DNA of 64,000 nt from Lachnospiraceae bacterium (GCA_017525525.1 JAFXSQ010000005.1:35943-99942), one strand, 5' to 3'. Numbered from the stretch's first letter, positions 43,697-54,202 are shown. Numbers and translations are program-made. Notes: generated by a model not told the origin, from the letters alone.

Positions 43697-46600
43697 TTAT
43701 TCTTTACCTATCTTCTTCTCGCCTGACGGGAACAGAATATGAAATACCTTAGATAGATGTGTCAGCTCTATAAAGAACACTCCGCTCCTGTCAGCCTGAC
43801 TCGTAGCATACTCCATGGTCTTCGTTTTCTCGTTCCAGAGGTACTCAAGCGTATATCCTCCCCATGGATTTCTGACCTTGACCATATGAATCGTCTTACC
43901 TCTGAACTGCACATCCTGAACTCCGAGAACAGAGTAAGCATGCTTTCCCAAAGTACCCTTATCCTGAGTCTCTCCTCGTTCGGTTTTCTTGCCAAAGCCA
44001 CTTCTTGAACCAAGGTTCAGTCTCTCGCCCTTTCTGACAGCTTCCTTGATACGGTTATACAGCTTCAAAGTTGTTCCCGTATAACAGCCTGTGAAGATCT
44101 GCGCTGTCTTGCCGTTTGACACTTCCTCCCTGTTTGCTTCATATATCCTGTACTTTTCCTTCATAACTTTCTTTATCTGCTTCAAGGTATCCTCAAGACT
44201 CATGTCGAGCAGCTGGGACAATGATATGAAAGCATTTTCAACATCTGTTGTTGAGCTTTTTGCATCCTTTACGGTAAGGCTGTCTACAAGGCCGGCAATA
44301 ATACTATATTTCTTTTCTATATCATCTCCGGCTTCCTTAACCTTGTCCATGCCTCCAAAATGAACCCGCTCTATATCAGACATACATTTGGAAGTAAGCC
44401 TCATACAGGCTTTCTTCATTTTTATCATTTCATCCTTCTTATCCTTCTCTGTAGGATTATCAGGAATTGCCTTATCGCCTTTCTCGTCACGGAACATCTG
44501 ACTTATGATTGAGTCATATCTGTTCCTCTTATATAAGTGTGTAGCTATTTCCTCTATAATCTCCAAAAGTTCTAGAGGTTTCTTAGCCATAAGCTCCGGA
44601 AAAGCGTTGTCCCCGTTTCTGAAGATTGCATGTGGATCCTTCTTTATGCTGTCATATACTATCTTACATTTTTCATTCTGCTCCTTTGTAAGAGAAGGAT
44701 CGCCGTTCATATAATCAATAATATGATCCGAGATTTCCGATGCATGATCCAAAAGAGTATTTGCATAATACTTCAGGATATACGGCAACGAACGATACTC
44801 GCGTTTCAGTTTGTCGTCAGCCTCAATCCTCTTCTGCTTTTCCGTAACTGAAGGATACTCCCTGTGAACTTTGGCAAGCTGTTTCTCGAGCTTGCTTTCC
44901 ATCTCGGAGTACACTGACTTTATATAAACCATCTGCTGTGGTTTGCCTGTCGATTTTTTATTTTCCTCATAGTAAGCTACATCAAGATCAAACAGCTTTC
45001 CGCTTTCGATAAGCTTTTTTTGCTTCTCATCGGTATACTTTGACTCATGCATGATCTTGATTACATCGACATCCGAGGTTACCTCATATCCGGTTCCGAG
45101 AATCTCTTCTTCCTTCTTATACAATTCACCGGTCAGAATCGGTGTGATTTCATTTGAAAAACCACCGTTTGAGATATAGCCGTATTCAATGTATTGTTTA
45201 TCATCAAGATACTCCTGGTACATTGCATCAGTAACTTTTTTGTATTGCTGATTGAATACCTCGTCCGTAACAACATGGTGATCTTTTAAGAATGCAGCCA
45301 TCGCCTTGCAAAGCAGCTGAACCCACAGAGTATCCGAAGCCGCATTCTCGTCAACCCTTTTATCGATCTTGACATGATACGGAACCATGGTCACCGAAGA
45401 TCCGTATCCATACCTGCTGTATAACCTTACCGTAACGGTTTTTCCGTCATCATGCATCATGTTAACAATAGCCCGGCTGTCATTGGCAACAAGCTCGGCT
45501 ACCGCTGCAAGCACAAAGCAGTTGCCCATGCCGGCCTGAACAACATCTGACATACAAGGCTCATGCGAAAACAAGGGCTCGTCGGTTCTGTCCTTTATAT
45601 ACATTTTCTCCTTGGTGATTTCCCCGTCGTCCTCCTCATTATTGCACAGAATTACATTTTTTGAGCTGAGGTCCAGTGTATGATACTCATCGACTTTCTC
45701 CTTAGTGAGATCAAGTCCTCCATCCCTGAACTTAAAGAGGTTATTCTTATAAAGCTCAAACATCTTCTGCTTTTCTTCAGAGATGTCCTTCATCGCATCC
45801 AGCGAAGCGGTGATTTCCTTCAAGAGCTTGCCTTCCTTCTGAAGCTCCTTTCTTGCTGCCTTCTTCTTTGAACTGTTGTTTTTTCTCAGATACTCAATAT
45901 ATGCGGCATTGGTTCTGATTGTCGAATACTCTTTTATCTTCTTTAACAGAGTCTTCTCCTCTTCGGTGAGATCTTTTCTCTTCAGATCAAGCTCTGAGCG
46001 TATAGCCATGTGATGCTTCTCGGAATAAGACTCTCTGTCCGAAACTTCCGTCATATCGAGCATCGACAGGTCAAGCGGAGTTCTTCCGGCTTTTTTACCC
46101 TTTGCAGCCTTGGGCACCTTAAGCCTAATCATATCCTTAATCGAATTCGCCTGTGCATAGCCGTTTTTCTTTACCTTGTTGTCCATGAAATCAGCATACT
46201 CTGACTTCATGCTTTCAAGCTCCTTTTCGGCTTTTTCCTTAAGTGTTTTTACTTCAGCCCTTCTTTTCCTTCCGGTCTTGAATATACGAACCTTTCTGTT
46301 CGAAGCATAATTCTTACATGCTTTGATCGCTTCGTTAAGCGCATTCATTTGAGCCTCAATAGCCCACTGGAACTGATCCGGAGTGAGATTCTTATCATTA
46401 AGAATCTCCTTGTAGTCATAGTATCTTCCCAAGGTTGTCCTGACAAGCTTCATATACTTGCTGTCCTTTTCCTCTATCTCGGTATAAAGGCGCGAAAAAC
46501 CGACATGATTCTTGTGCTTAGGACGCTCAAGCTCATAATCCACACCATGGGAAAGATGCACATCTGTTTTCTTCTTCATCTTGATGATTTGGAAATCATC

Positions 46601-46768
46601 CTTTTCCTTTACCTTGGTATCAAGAGTCTCAAAGCCTTTGATCAGATTTCCGAATCTATGTCCGACATCTTCAGCCTCTCTGGTAGTCTTATGATACTCC
46701 TTGGATATATCTCCCGTCTTGAAATTGTCTTCATGCATTCTGGTATTCTTGAACAATGATTCTTCCAT
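43697..46768 (-). CDS. Calpain-family (C2) cysteine protease, large bacterial form
   Basis: 1023 residues from the ATG of MEESLFKNTRMHED behind GAGGAGG; an ATG five codons earlier is inside that site. The calpain catalytic triad is visible: Cys ~417 in AGMGNCFVLAAVAELVA, His ~943 in LGKHAYSVLGVQD, and Asn ~967 in VRNPWGG. The His-Asn spacing of 24 is that of animal calpains. The Cys-His gap of ~526 is far longer than the ~157 of animal enzymes, so a ~370-residue helical insert interrupts the protease. The first ~400 residues are charged and helical. No signal peptide, membrane helix or EF-hand. It could be an intracellular regulatory protease or an exported effector; the sequence does not decide. 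Confidence 0.85.
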   Translation of the reverse strand: MEESLFKNTRMHEDNFKTGDISKEYHKTTREAEDVGHRFGNLIKGFETLDTKVKEKDDFQIIKMKKKTDVHLSHGVDYELERPKHKNHVGFSRLYTEIEEKDSKYMKLVRTTLGRYYDYKEILNDKNLTPDQFQWAIEAQMNALNEAIKACKNYASNRKVRIFKTGRKRRAEVKTLKEKAEKELESMKSEYADFMDNKVKKNGYAQANSIKDMIRLKVPKAAKGKKAGRTPLDLSMLDMTEVSDRESYSEKHHMAIRSELDLKRKDLTEEEKTLLKKIKEYSTIRTNAAYIEYLRKNNSSKKKAARKELQKEGKLLKEITASLDAMKDISEEKQKMFELYKNNLFKFRDGGLDLTKEKVDEYHTLDLSSKNVILCNNEEDDGEITKEKMYIKDRTDEPLFSHEPCMSDVVQAGMGNCFVLAAVAELVANDSRAIVNMMHDDGKTVTVRLYSRYGYGSSVTMVPYHVKIDKRVDENAASDTLWVQLLCKAMAAFLKDHHVVTDEVFNQQYKKVTDAMYQEYLDDKQYIEYGYISNGGFSNEITPILTGELYKKEEEILGTGYEVTSDVDVIKIMHESKYTDEKQKKLIESGKLFDLDVAYYEENKKSTGKPQQMVYIKSVYSEMESKLEKQLAKVHREYPSVTEKQKRIEADDKLKREYRSLPYILKYYANTLLDHASEISDHIIDYMNGDPSLTKEQNEKCKIVYDSIKKDPHAIFRNGDNAFPELMAKKPLELLEIIEEIATHLYKRNRYDSIISQMFRDEKGDKAIPDNPTEKDKKDEMIKMKKACMRLTSKCMSDIERVHFGGMDKVKEAGDDIEKKYSIIAGLVDSLTVKDAKSSTTDVENAFISLSQLLDMSLEDTLKQIKKVMKEKYRIYEANREEVSNGKTAQIFTGCYTGTTLKLYNRIKEAVRKGERLNLGSRSGFGKKTERGETQDKGTLGKHAYSVLGVQDVQFRGKTIHMVKVRNPWGGYTLEYLWNEKTKTMEYATSQADRSGVFFIELTHLSKVFHILFPSGEKKIGKE

Positions 46769-46787
46769 AGTCTGCCTCCTCATACCT

Positions 46788-46861
46788 TAAGATCCTTCCT
46801 GTTGCTTCGCTCAGGATGACACCTTTGTGTCATTCTGAGGCTTTAGCCCGAAGAATCTTTT
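46788..46861. repeat. Family A repeat
   Basis: TTAAGATCCTTCCTG, TTCGCTCAGGATGACACC, GTGTCATTCTGAGG and CTTTAGCCCGAAGAATCTTTT. Lies between the phosphatase and the calpain-like gene. Confidence 0.75.
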
Positions 46862-46906
46862 CACTTATTTTGCGAAAACTCTATCACACTCCGGGTCACA
46901 CAACTG

Positions 46907-47557
46907 TCATAGTCCGCAAATCATGTGTTTTAACTCCCCGGGATTCTCCGCGAACACCGTTGCACCGTGCTGCAGCAGGAATTCCCTGTCGCGGAACCCC
47001 CATAAGACCGATATGCAGTCAAGGCCCGAGTTTACCGCAGTCTCCAGATCCACATTTGAGTCACCTATGTAGACCGAATCCTCTTTATCTACACCGAGTG
47101 TCTCAAGCACATCGAACACCGAATCCGGAGCCGGCTTTAATGCCTTTCCCTCTTTCGCGCCCACAGAGTAGTCAAAAAGCCCCTCGAAATATATCTTGAC
47201 CAGGTCACGAACCGCAAAGTCCGACTTATTCGAGACGCAGGCGGTTTTAACTCCTGCCTCGCGCAGCTCACGAATCGCATCAACAATTCCGTCGTAGGGA
47301 CGGGTGTGGTCATTTGAGTGAAGCTTATAATGCTCGTTGAATGAATCAAACAATCTGTCTATTACATTAGTCGGCGTATCCTGCGGTACCGCTCTCTCTA
47401 TAGTCTTTCTTATACCGTTGCCGACAAATACCCTGATATCATCTAATGTACGCTCCGGTAACCCCTCGGACCTCAATGCATGATTAACGGATATCATCAG
47501 GTCCTCGAGCGTATAAAGTATGGTTCCATCCATATCAAATATTGCTAACTTATACAT
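46907..47557 (-). CDS. HAD-family phosphatase, phosphoglycolate phosphatase-like
   Basis: 216 residues: DxD motif in AIFDMDGTILYTLEDL, cap region VGNGIRKTIERAVP, motif II region VKTACVSNKSD, lysine region KEGKALKPAPDSV and the acidic motif IGDSNVDLETAVNSG. This is the Gph/PGP subfamily, which removes phosphate from small phosphorylated metabolites such as 2-phosphoglycolate. Substrate is inferred from the family only. GGGAG precedes the ATG. Confidence 0.88.
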   Translation of the reverse strand: MYKLAIFDMDGTILYTLEDLMISVNHALRSEGLPERTLDDIRVFVGNGIRKTIERAVPQDTPTNVIDRLFDSFNEHYKLHSNDHTRPYDGIVDAIRELREAGVKTACVSNKSDFAVRDLVKIYFEGLFDYSVGAKEGKALKPAPDSVFDVLETLGVDKEDSVYIGDSNVDLETAVNSGLDCISVLWGFRDREFLLQHGATVFAENPGELKHMICGL

Positions 47558-47589
47558 CTGTATATAACTCCCGATCCTTAATAATCTGT

Positions 47590-48291
47590 TTATCTTATAT
47601 TAGCGAAGAGAACCGCCGCAAAAACAGTGATCAGTCCCGAGACCACTATCGAAAGCGAGCTCATTGCTCCCTCTACCTCGCCGAGTTCCATAGCCTTAGC
47701 AGTACCAATCGCATGGCTTGCGCTTCCGCAGCCTATTCCCTTGGCTATGGGCTCTTCGATCTTAAACAGCTTGAATACCAGCTCTGCTATGATATTTCCG
47801 CATACGCCGGTAAGTATGATGACGATTACCGTCACAGATACATATCCTCCGAGCTCCTCGGACACTCCCATACCTATTGCGGTTGTGATCGACTTCGGAA
47901 GCAGCGATACGTATTCCTCATGTGTCATATTGAAGATGACCGCAAGCCCCAAGACACCGAGCATGCTGGCAAGCACTCCACTCGCTATGCCTGCTATTAT
48001 CGCCTTCCAGTTCTTCTTTAAAGCTTCAAACTGCTCATAGAGAGGAACGGCAAGGCATACCGTGACCGGTGTAAGCAGATAGTTTAACACATGCGCTCCT
48101 GCTTCATAAGAGACATAGTCTATGTCAAAAAGCTTTATTACCACGATTACGATAATTATGGATATGAGAAGCGGATTGAATATCCCCTTCTTGAACTTCT
48201 TTTTTAAGAACAGTCCGAATTCAAATGCGGTGAGGCTTAAGAGAAGCCCGAAGAATGCGGATTCCGAGAGGACCTTACCTATATCCTTCAT
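47590..48291 (-). CDS. lrgB: LrgB/CidB-family membrane protein
   Basis: 233 residues with about six membrane helices and family motifs ([72 protein letters not shown]). LrgB acts with LrgA; members have been linked to murein hydrolase control and to export of small organic acids. It follows lrgA, with a short palindromic repeat between the two genes. Confidence 0.9.
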   Translation of the reverse strand: MKDIGKVLSESAFFGLLLSLTAFEFGLFLKKKFKKGIFNPLLISIIIVIVVIKLFDIDYVSYEAGAHVLNYLLTPVTVCLAVPLYEQFEALKKNWKAIIAGIASGVLASMLGVLGLAVIFNMTHEEYVSLLPKSITTAIGMGVSEELGGYVSVTVIVIILTGVCGNIIAELVFKLFKIEEPIAKGIGCGSASHAIGTAKAMELGEVEGAMSSLSIVVSGLITVFAAVLFANIR

Positions 48292-48307
48292 TGAATTATA
48301 TCCTCCT

Positions 48308-48340
48308 TGAAGATCCTTCGCTTCGCTCAGGATGACACTG
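48308..48340. repeat. Short family A repeat between lrgA and lrgB
   Basis: GAAGATCCTTCGC-TTC-GCTCAGGATGACAC hairpin. Confidence 0.7.
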
Positions 48341-48345
48341 AGCTT

Positions 48346-48720
48346 TTACTCTTTCGAAGAACCGTTTTTATTTTTTTTACCAAGCCTGATCACAAGCTGG
48401 GTTACAAGTCCCGAAACAGCCATGACTAATACGGTAGTCACTATGATCACAGTGACATACATATACCACTTTCCGCTTATCAGCTCCCATGAGTTCACAA
48501 GCCCGACAGCTGCCGGAATGAAGACAAGCGGCATGATCTCTATCAGAAAGGCCGAGGTCTCCTTAACCGCTTCAACCTTAAGGATCTTGGTGAAAAGCAA
48601 CAGGAACATAAGCACAAGCCCGTATATGCTTGCCGGTATCGGTGCGGGTATCACACTGTGCAGAAGCTCCCCCGCAAATGATATGGCAAGTATTATTATA
48701 AACTGCTTTATATACTTCAT
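48346..48720 (-). CDS. lrgA: LrgA/CidA-family holin-like protein
   Basis: 124 residues with four hydrophobic helices and the family region VIPAPIPASIYGLVLMFLLLF followed by MPLVFIPAAVGLVNSWEL. Small holin-like partner of LrgB. Its start overlaps the maf stop as ATGA, so it is translated in the maf operon. Confidence 0.9.
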   Translation of the reverse strand: MKYIKQFIIILAISFAGELLHSVIPAPIPASIYGLVLMFLLLFTKILKVEAVKETSAFLIEIMPLVFIPAAVGLVNSWELISGKWYMYVTVIIVTTVLVMAVSGLVTQLVIRLGKKNKNGSSKE

Positions 48721-49310
48721 AAGACCTTTATCACCTCCATATCTTTAAGCTCTGCGTATAATTTGGCAACCGGAAGCCCGACTACATTCTGATAATCACC
48801 CTCTATGCCCGTCACATATCTTGCGAACTCGGTCTGAATACCGTAGGCACCTGCCTTGTCCATAGGTTCACCGGTTTTCACATAGGCTCTTATCTCTTCA
48901 TCTGTCATGTCAGAGACAAAAACTAAAGTCTCCTCGTAGAAGGTAGAGCTTGTCACCTTCCTCTCTCTATCCCTCATTATAAGTGTAACCCCTGTGAAGA
49001 CCTTGTGCGCCCTGTTCTTCAGGCTCTTAAGCATATCAAATGCTTCCTCCTCCGAAGCCGGCTTGCCAAGTATCGCATCATCCAATGCAACCACTGTGTC
49101 CGAGCCTATCACCAACAGTTCGTTTAAGCTGTCATCCACCCTATCGAAAACATCCTGCGCCTTCATCTCAGACAAGCGCATAACAGTATCCTCGGGCGGA
49201 TAGCAGCCTATATTCTCATCCGACGCAGAGGGGATGACCTCATATTCCTTTATTATCAATTTTAAAAGCTCCCGCCTTCTTGCGGAGCCCGATGCAAGTA
49301 TTACTCTCAT
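48717..49310 (-). CDS. maf: Maf-family nucleotide pyrophosphatase
   Basis: 197 residues. Maf motifs: ILASGSARRRELL at the N-terminus, LVIGSDTVVALDD, and the C-terminal AGAYGIQ...GDYQNVVGLPVAKLY. Maf proteins hydrolyse non-canonical or modified nucleoside triphosphates and affect septation in some bacteria. It overlaps the preceding GNAT gene by one base and lrgA by four. Confidence 0.92.
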   Translation of the reverse strand: MRVILASGSARRRELLKLIIKEYEVIPSASDENIGCYPPEDTVMRLSEMKAQDVFDRVDDSLNELLVIGSDTVVALDDAILGKPASEEEAFDMLKSLKNRAHKVFTGVTLIMRDRERKVTSSTFYEETLVFVSDMTDEEIRAYVKTGEPMDKAGAYGIQTEFARYVTGIEGDYQNVVGLPVAKLYAELKDMEVIKVL

Positions 49311-50458
49311 TACTCATCTGCCTCTGCATCCGTTATCTCATAAAACGCCTTAACCTCTTTTGCAAAGCTACCTGCGAATTCAATGATTTCCTCAGCGTTC
49401 GGAAGGCTGTTCACACACGGAATACCGGCAGAGAATACGATCTTCTCGTATGCAGTGTCTATGCCCGCTACTGTGTAAAGCACTTCACTCTCCCATAGCT
49501 CGAGCTTCTTTTTCAAGGTCTCAAGCTCTGCTATGTCTATCTCAAACTCAGCTAAAGCAGTAAGTCCATAGCTCTCAATATCTTCACTGTCAAGTGATAT
49601 GCACAGCTTGACTTTAAAATCGACACCCTCACCAGGGAGAAGTATATAAGGTCCATCGTGTGAATCTGCTCCGACCTCGTAATCATCCCTTACCTCCGAT
49701 ATCTTCCCGACTAAAGCATTGAATCGAGACATCTTGTAAGGCGTGTCCGCATCCAGCAACATGAGCGATTCATCCAATGATATCTTTTCATCCTTGAACT
49801 CATCCTCCAAGTTAAGGTATGCTCTTCTTACAGCTGTCACCGCGCGTTCGCCAAACAGTTTCTCAAACAGGAATGCCTTGTTTTCGTCAGTCAGATCAAT
49901 CTTGACCGTCACATCCGGATTCTTAGAACTGTCTACAGTTTTGCAAAGCCCTAAGATTTCCTCAGCATCATCGTCAGAAACCTCATGCCATTCTCCAAGA
50001 GAAATCTTAGCTTTCCTGCTCTTGCTATAATCGGTTCTGAGTTCTCCTATTGTCCCCTCGAAGAAAGGCATAAAATCCACGTCAATCTCATAACCTCTGT
50101 CTCTAAACACGCCTTCTAACCCCTCATCTTCATCATCCGGCAGATTCGCATACATATAGCTTATCCCTGCCTCCTTTGCGGTATCGAGCAGCTCACTCAA
50201 AAGGTAGGAGCCCACGCCCATCCTCCTTTTCTCCGGAGCCACATATATCCAGTCAACCGAAACCGCATCCTCATCCTCATCCTCGGCCTGCTCAACAAAA
50301 AAGGACAACACGCCGGATACTTCCGGCGCGCTGTCTCCTTCGTGATCGACCGCTGCGTATACAGTAAACCTTGGATTCTCCAGATTCTCCGCGGTGTCTG
50401 CGGGAAAGAACCCCTTCACCGCATCAAAGTTTTCCTTGTCGATCCCAACTATTTTCAT
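49310..50458 (-). CDS. GNAT acetyltransferase with C-terminal unknown domain
   Basis: 382 residues from MKIVGIDKENF behind GGAGG; an upstream ATG six codons earlier lacks a site. The N-terminal GNAT domain shows VDWIYVAPEKRRMGVGSYLLSELLDTAKEAG, with the RRxGxG acetyl-CoA loop. The C-terminal ~240 residues resemble the other two-domain acetyltransferase-like gene at 41 kb in general make-up. It lies between the chemoreceptor gene (24 bp) and maf. Substrate unknown. Confidence 0.82.
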   Translation of the reverse strand: MKIVGIDKENFDAVKGFFPADTAENLENPRFTVYAAVDHEGDSAPEVSGVLSFFVEQAEDEDEDAVSVDWIYVAPEKRRMGVGSYLLSELLDTAKEAGISYMYANLPDDEDEGLEGVFRDRGYEIDVDFMPFFEGTIGELRTDYSKSRKAKISLGEWHEVSDDDAEEILGLCKTVDSSKNPDVTVKIDLTDENKAFLFEKLFGERAVTAVRRAYLNLEDEFKDEKISLDESLMLLDADTPYKMSRFNALVGKISEVRDDYEVGADSHDGPYILLPGEGVDFKVKLCISLDSEDIESYGLTALAEFEIDIAELETLKKKLELWESEVLYTVAGIDTAYEKIVFSAGIPCVNSLPNAEEIIEFAGSFAKEVKAFYEITDAEADE

Positions 50459-50482
50459 CTTCTTCCTCCGAGTCACACATTT

Positions 50483-52225
50483 CTATACTGTGAAAGTATT
50501 CACTATTCCAAGCAACTCATCCACCGAATCGTTAACCTTGTTCTGAGTGTTGGAAAGCTCATGAACATTCTCCTCAACCACATCGGAGGTAGCTGCAAGC
50601 TCCTCAGCGGTAGCCGCATTCTCCTCGGATATAGCCGAAAGCTCACTAACCTTATCGGTTATCACGCTCATCTTTGTTTCAAGCTCAGAATTGATACTGT
50701 CAATCTCACTTACTGCCTGATCAACCGCATTAATGGATGTAACAATATCCGCGAAGCTGTCCCTTGTCTTGTCCACCGATTCGTTCTGGAGCTTGACGAA
50801 TCTCTTAACCGCATCGCTCTTCTCTGTAGCGCCGCGCGTACTTGCCTGCAGCTCATCGAGAAGCTTGTTGATTATCTGCACGTTCTCCGCAGATGCATCG
50901 GAAAGCTTTCTGATCTCGTCCGCAACAACCGCAAAGCCCTTTCCTGCTTCACCGGCACGAGCTGCTTCAATAGAAGCATTGAGCGAAAGGAGGTTGGTCT
51001 GCGCCGCTATACCCGATATAAGGCTTGATGCCTCACCTATCTTGTCTGCGCTTTCCTGAATTGTATCTATCGCTGCAAATATGCCCTCAAACTCTCGCTT
51101 GCTGTCTAAGTTGATATTCGTAAGCTCTTCAACCGTTCCGTTACCCGTCTTTATAACACTGTTGATATCCCTGCTTGCCGAGCTTAAGCTCTCTGCCGTT
51201 CTGGCCGAACGCTCGATTATCTGACTTAAATCATATACATTGCCGGAAATAGCCTCAACGTTCTCAGCCTGGGAGGTTGCCGCATGCGCAAGATCCGCAC
51301 TTGCCTTGTTGATATTGATCATGGACTCGCTTGTGCCCTTGGTGTCGGTATCCATAACCTCGCAGGCCTCGGAAAGCCCCTCCGATGTATCCTTCAATAT
51401 CTGTACTATTCCAATCAAATTGCCCTGCATATTTGCAAATGCGCGACGCATAACACCGATTTCATCGTTGCCGTCCACGATGGGAGCTTCTCTCGTAAGG
51501 TCGTTTGTTGCAAGAACCCTTAAGTCCTCGGTCACGCCCTTTACACCGTTGCCTACAGAATTAACTATAATTACAGCCATTATGATAAGAATGATGGAAA
51601 TACCGGTTACGGGGAGAGCTACAGTCATGATAGCGGTACCCATGCCTTTTTCAAGTCTCTTATTCTCATCCTCAGCCCAGGTTTCCGTCAACCCCTCAAG
51701 AGTATCTATGTTCTTTCTTGCTGCCTTGAAAGCAATCTCGCTGTTGTCAAAATCGTTAAGTGTCAGCTCTATATACTTTGAAGGATCATACGCCTTCTTC
51801 CATTCCGCATAATTCTTCTCGAAATCATCATATACTGAGCTGAAGGTCGCACCGTCTTCTGATTTAGTTTCCGTCCAGAGGGATTCATTGGTCTTCGCAA
51901 TCTCTACTGCAGCATGTACATTATCCAAAACCTGCTGTGCATTCTCGTTATAAGTCTCGACATTCTTCTGAGCATTAACGTCAGAAAGTGTCTCGCTGTC
52001 CTTTAAGTGGCTTTGCTGCGTAGAGGCAAGGAAAGCCTGATAGAAATCCCTGTCAGCATTGATAAGACTTGAATTGATCTTGTACAGCTTCTCGAAGTAC
52101 AGATCCTCAGACTTATTGAAATAAGTGTTCATGGTGAAACTCATCGCCAAAGTCGCCAGTGTTGTAAGGATAAACATCGGTATAATAGCGATCAACATTT
52201 TGACCTTAATAGGTACATTTTTCAT
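50483..52225 (-). CDS. Methyl-accepting chemotaxis protein
   Basis: 580 residues from the ATG of [14 protein letters not shown], with GGGAGGG upstream. TM1 ~10-30, an extracytoplasmic helical four-helix-type sensor (~31-190), TM2 ~205-228, HAMP, then a signalling domain. The conserved hairpin tip is visible as [23 protein letters not shown] near residue 437. The cytoplasmic part is rich in coiled-coil heptads. It senses an unknown ligand and signals to CheA/CheW encoded elsewhere; no che gene is nearby, so motility genes should be elsewhere in the genome. Confidence 0.93.
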   Translation of the reverse strand: MKNVPIKVKMLIAIIPMFILTTLATLAMSFTMNTYFNKSEDLYFEKLYKINSSLINADRDFYQAFLASTQQSHLKDSETLSDVNAQKNVETYNENAQQVLDNVHAAVEIAKTNESLWTETKSEDGATFSSVYDDFEKNYAEWKKAYDPSKYIELTLNDFDNSEIAFKAARKNIDTLEGLTETWAEDENKRLEKGMGTAIMTVALPVTGISIILIIMAVIIVNSVGNGVKGVTEDLRVLATNDLTREAPIVDGNDEIGVMRRAFANMQGNLIGIVQILKDTSEGLSEACEVMDTDTKGTSESMININKASADLAHAATSQAENVEAISGNVYDLSQIIERSARTAESLSSASRDINSVIKTGNGTVEELTNINLDSKREFEGIFAAIDTIQESADKIGEASSLISGIAAQTNLLSLNASIEAARAGEAGKGFAVVADEIRKLSDASAENVQIINKLLDELQASTRGATEKSDAVKRFVKLQNESVDKTRDSFADIVTSINAVDQAVSEIDSINSELETKMSVITDKVSELSAISEENAATAEELAATSDVVEENVHELSNTQNKVNDSVDELLGIVNTFTV

Positions 52226-52266
52226 GCGCGTAACCCTCCCTTTGTAAGTCTGCATAATAATTAAAC

Positions 52267-52295
52267 ATTATACCGTAATACAGAATAATAATCAA
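52267..52295 (-). promoter_or_regulatory. Promoter of the chemoreceptor operon
   Basis: Minus strand TTGATT, 17 bp, TATAAT, about 40 bp before the ATG. It abuts the T-run of the tsf terminator. It may also drive the GNAT-maf-lrgA-lrgB genes downstream. Confidence 0.8.
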
Positions 52296-52330
52296 CAAAA
52301 AACCGCCCATCTTATAAAAGATGAGCGGTA
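52296..52330 (-). terminator. Intrinsic terminator of rpsB-tsf
   Basis: Minus strand stem ACCGC(T)CATCTT / AAGATG(G)GCGGT with a TTAT loop, followed by TTTTTT, 13 bp after the tsf stop. Confidence 0.92.
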
Positions 52331-52342
52331 AATAAACTATTA

Positions 52343-53437
52343 CTAACCGAGCTGTGCGGCAACCTCTGCTGCAAAATCCTCGTTCTTCTTCTCAAGGCCT
52401 TCACCGGTCTCGAAACGAACAAACTTCACAATCTTAAGAGCTGCATCTACAGTCTTTAAGTAAGCAGCAACTGTCTGCTTTCCGTCTGCAGCCTTAACGT
52501 AAGTCTGGTCAAGAAGGCAAATCTCCTTCAAGTTCTTTGACACACGGCCGTCGATGGTGCCTGCGAAGATCTTGTTCTCTGCGAACTCAGCCTTCTTCTC
52601 CATAGCCAGCTGAGCAAGCTTAGCCGGAGCTTCCTTTGAAAGGAAGTTGAAGAGGAACTTCATATTGTCCTTCTTCTCCTCGTAAATAGCGATATCCTCA
52701 TCGCTCCAGTGCTTCTCTGAAACAGCCTTCTCGATGAGCGGCTTTAAGATCGGAACCGGAAGTGACGGAGCATCGCTTAAGGTGCTGTCTAAGATAACCT
52801 CCTTGATATGAGCAAGCTCATCTGCGGAGATGTCATCCCTGCTTATGTACTGCGGATTCATGGCAGCTATCTGCATTGCGATATTTCTAACTGCCTCCTT
52901 AACCTCATCGCTCTCGCTGCCGGCCTGTGCCTCAACGATAACGCCGATCTTTCCGCCTGCATGGATGTATGATACTACAACACCGTCTGCCTTGATCTTG
53001 TCAAAACGACGGATTGTAAGGTTCTCACCGATCTTAGCAACCATTGCCTTGTGATGCTCATCAACGGTTACTGACGGATCTATCTCTGACTTTGCTGCAA
53101 GGAAAGCAGCCATGTCAGCGTAATCACCATTGTTGATCTGTGTTGCAAGACCCTTAACATAGTTCTGGAATATCTCATTCTTTGCAACGAAGTCAGTCTC
53201 TGAATTAACCTCGATGATAGTTGCGGTCTTTCCGTCCTCGGAAAGAACAGTTGTAACTATACCCTCTGCAGCAATTCTGCCTGCCTTCTTCTGAGCGGTT
53301 GCAAGACCCTTCTTCTTCAACCACTCCATTGCCTCATCAAAGTTGCCTTCGGTCTCGGTAAGAGCCTTCTTGCAATCGCTCATACCTGCGCCTGACATCT
53401 CTCTTAACTTCTTTACATCAGCAGCTGAAATAGCCAT
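52343..53437 (-). CDS. tsf: Translation elongation factor Ts
   Basis: 364 residues. UBA-like N-terminus (KKLREMSGAGMSDCKKALTE), EF-Tu-contacting NSETDFVAKN, IAMQIAAMNPQYISRDDI and the C-terminal KEICLLDQTYVK plus RFETGEGLEKK are all conserved. EF-Ts recharges EF-Tu with GTP. The protein is ~60 residues longer than B. subtilis EF-Ts (293). The extra stretch lies between the ISADELAHIKEV region and the KEICLLDQ region, in the C-terminal half. Follows rpsB by 30 bp. Confidence 0.95.
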   Translation of the reverse strand: MAISAADVKKLREMSGAGMSDCKKALTETEGNFDEAMEWLKKKGLATAQKKAGRIAAEGIVTTVLSEDGKTATIIEVNSETDFVAKNEIFQNYVKGLATQINNGDYADMAAFLAAKSEIDPSVTVDEHHKAMVAKIGENLTIRRFDKIKADGVVVSYIHAGGKIGVIVEAQAGSESDEVKEAVRNIAMQIAAMNPQYISRDDISADELAHIKEVILDSTLSDAPSLPVPILKPLIEKAVSEKHWSDEDIAIYEEKKDNMKFLFNFLSKEAPAKLAQLAMEKKAEFAENKIFAGTIDGRVSKNLKEICLLDQTYVKAADGKQTVAAYLKTVDAALKIVKFVRFETGEGLEKKNEDFAAEVAAQLG

Positions 53438-53467
53438 TTTATATATCCTCCGTTATTACTTAATTGA

Positions 53468-54202
53468 TTACTCCTCTGCAGCCTCGTCAGCAGTCTCAAC
53501 ATCTGCCTCACCTGCATCCTGTCCCTGGTTAGCCTCGATAACGGCATCTGCCATCTTGCCTACGATAAGCTTTACGGCACGGATAGCATCGTCATTACCC
53601 GGGATTACATAATCAAGCTCCTCGGGATCGCAGTTTGTATCTGCTATACCTACAAGCGGTATACCAAGCTTGTGTGCTTCCATAACGCAGTTTCTCTCCT
53701 TGCGGGGATCAACGATGAAGATCATATCCGGAACCTTCTTCATCTCCTTGATACCGCCAAGGTTTCTCTGAAGCTTATCCATCTCTTTTCTGATCTCGAT
53801 AACTTCCTTCTTGGGAAGTACATCAAATGTACCGTCAGCCTCCATAGCCTCGTACTTCTTAAGCTTCTCGATTCTTGTACGGATTGTAGAGAAATTGGTA
53901 AGCATACCGCCAAGCCATCTCTCATTTACATAGAACATACCGCAACGCTCAGCCTCTGTCTTGATTGAATCCTGAGCCTGCTTCTTGGTACCAACGAAGA
54001 GAACCTTACCGCCGTTTGCAACGCAGTCCTGAACTGCCTTGTAAGCCTCGTCTACCTTACCTACTGACTTCTGAAGATCGATGATGTAGATACCGTTCCT
54101 CTCTGTGTAGATGTAAGGAGCCATCTTAGGGTTCCATCTTCTTGTCTGATGTCCGAAATGAACACCTGCCTCGAGTAACTGCTTCATTGAAATAACGCTC
54201 AT
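53468..54202 (-). CDS. rpsB: 30S ribosomal protein S2
   Basis: 244 residues. S2 motifs: [68 protein letters not shown] and [27 protein letters not shown]. An acidic tail ([14 protein letters not shown]) follows. Standard rpsB-tsf operon with its own strong promoter and a ~180-nt leader. GGAGG lies 8 bp before the ATG. Confidence 0.97.
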   Translation of the reverse strand: MSVISMKQLLEAGVHFGHQTRRWNPKMAPYIYTERNGIYIIDLQKSVGKVDEAYKAVQDCVANGGKVLFVGTKKQAQDSIKTEAERCGMFYVNERWLGGMLTNFSTIRTRIEKLKKYEAMEADGTFDVLPKKEVIEIRKEMDKLQRNLGGIKEMKKVPDMIFIVDPRKERNCVMEAHKLGIPLVGIADTNCDPEELDYVIPGNDDAIRAVKLIVGKMADAVIEANQGQDAGEADVETADEAAEE

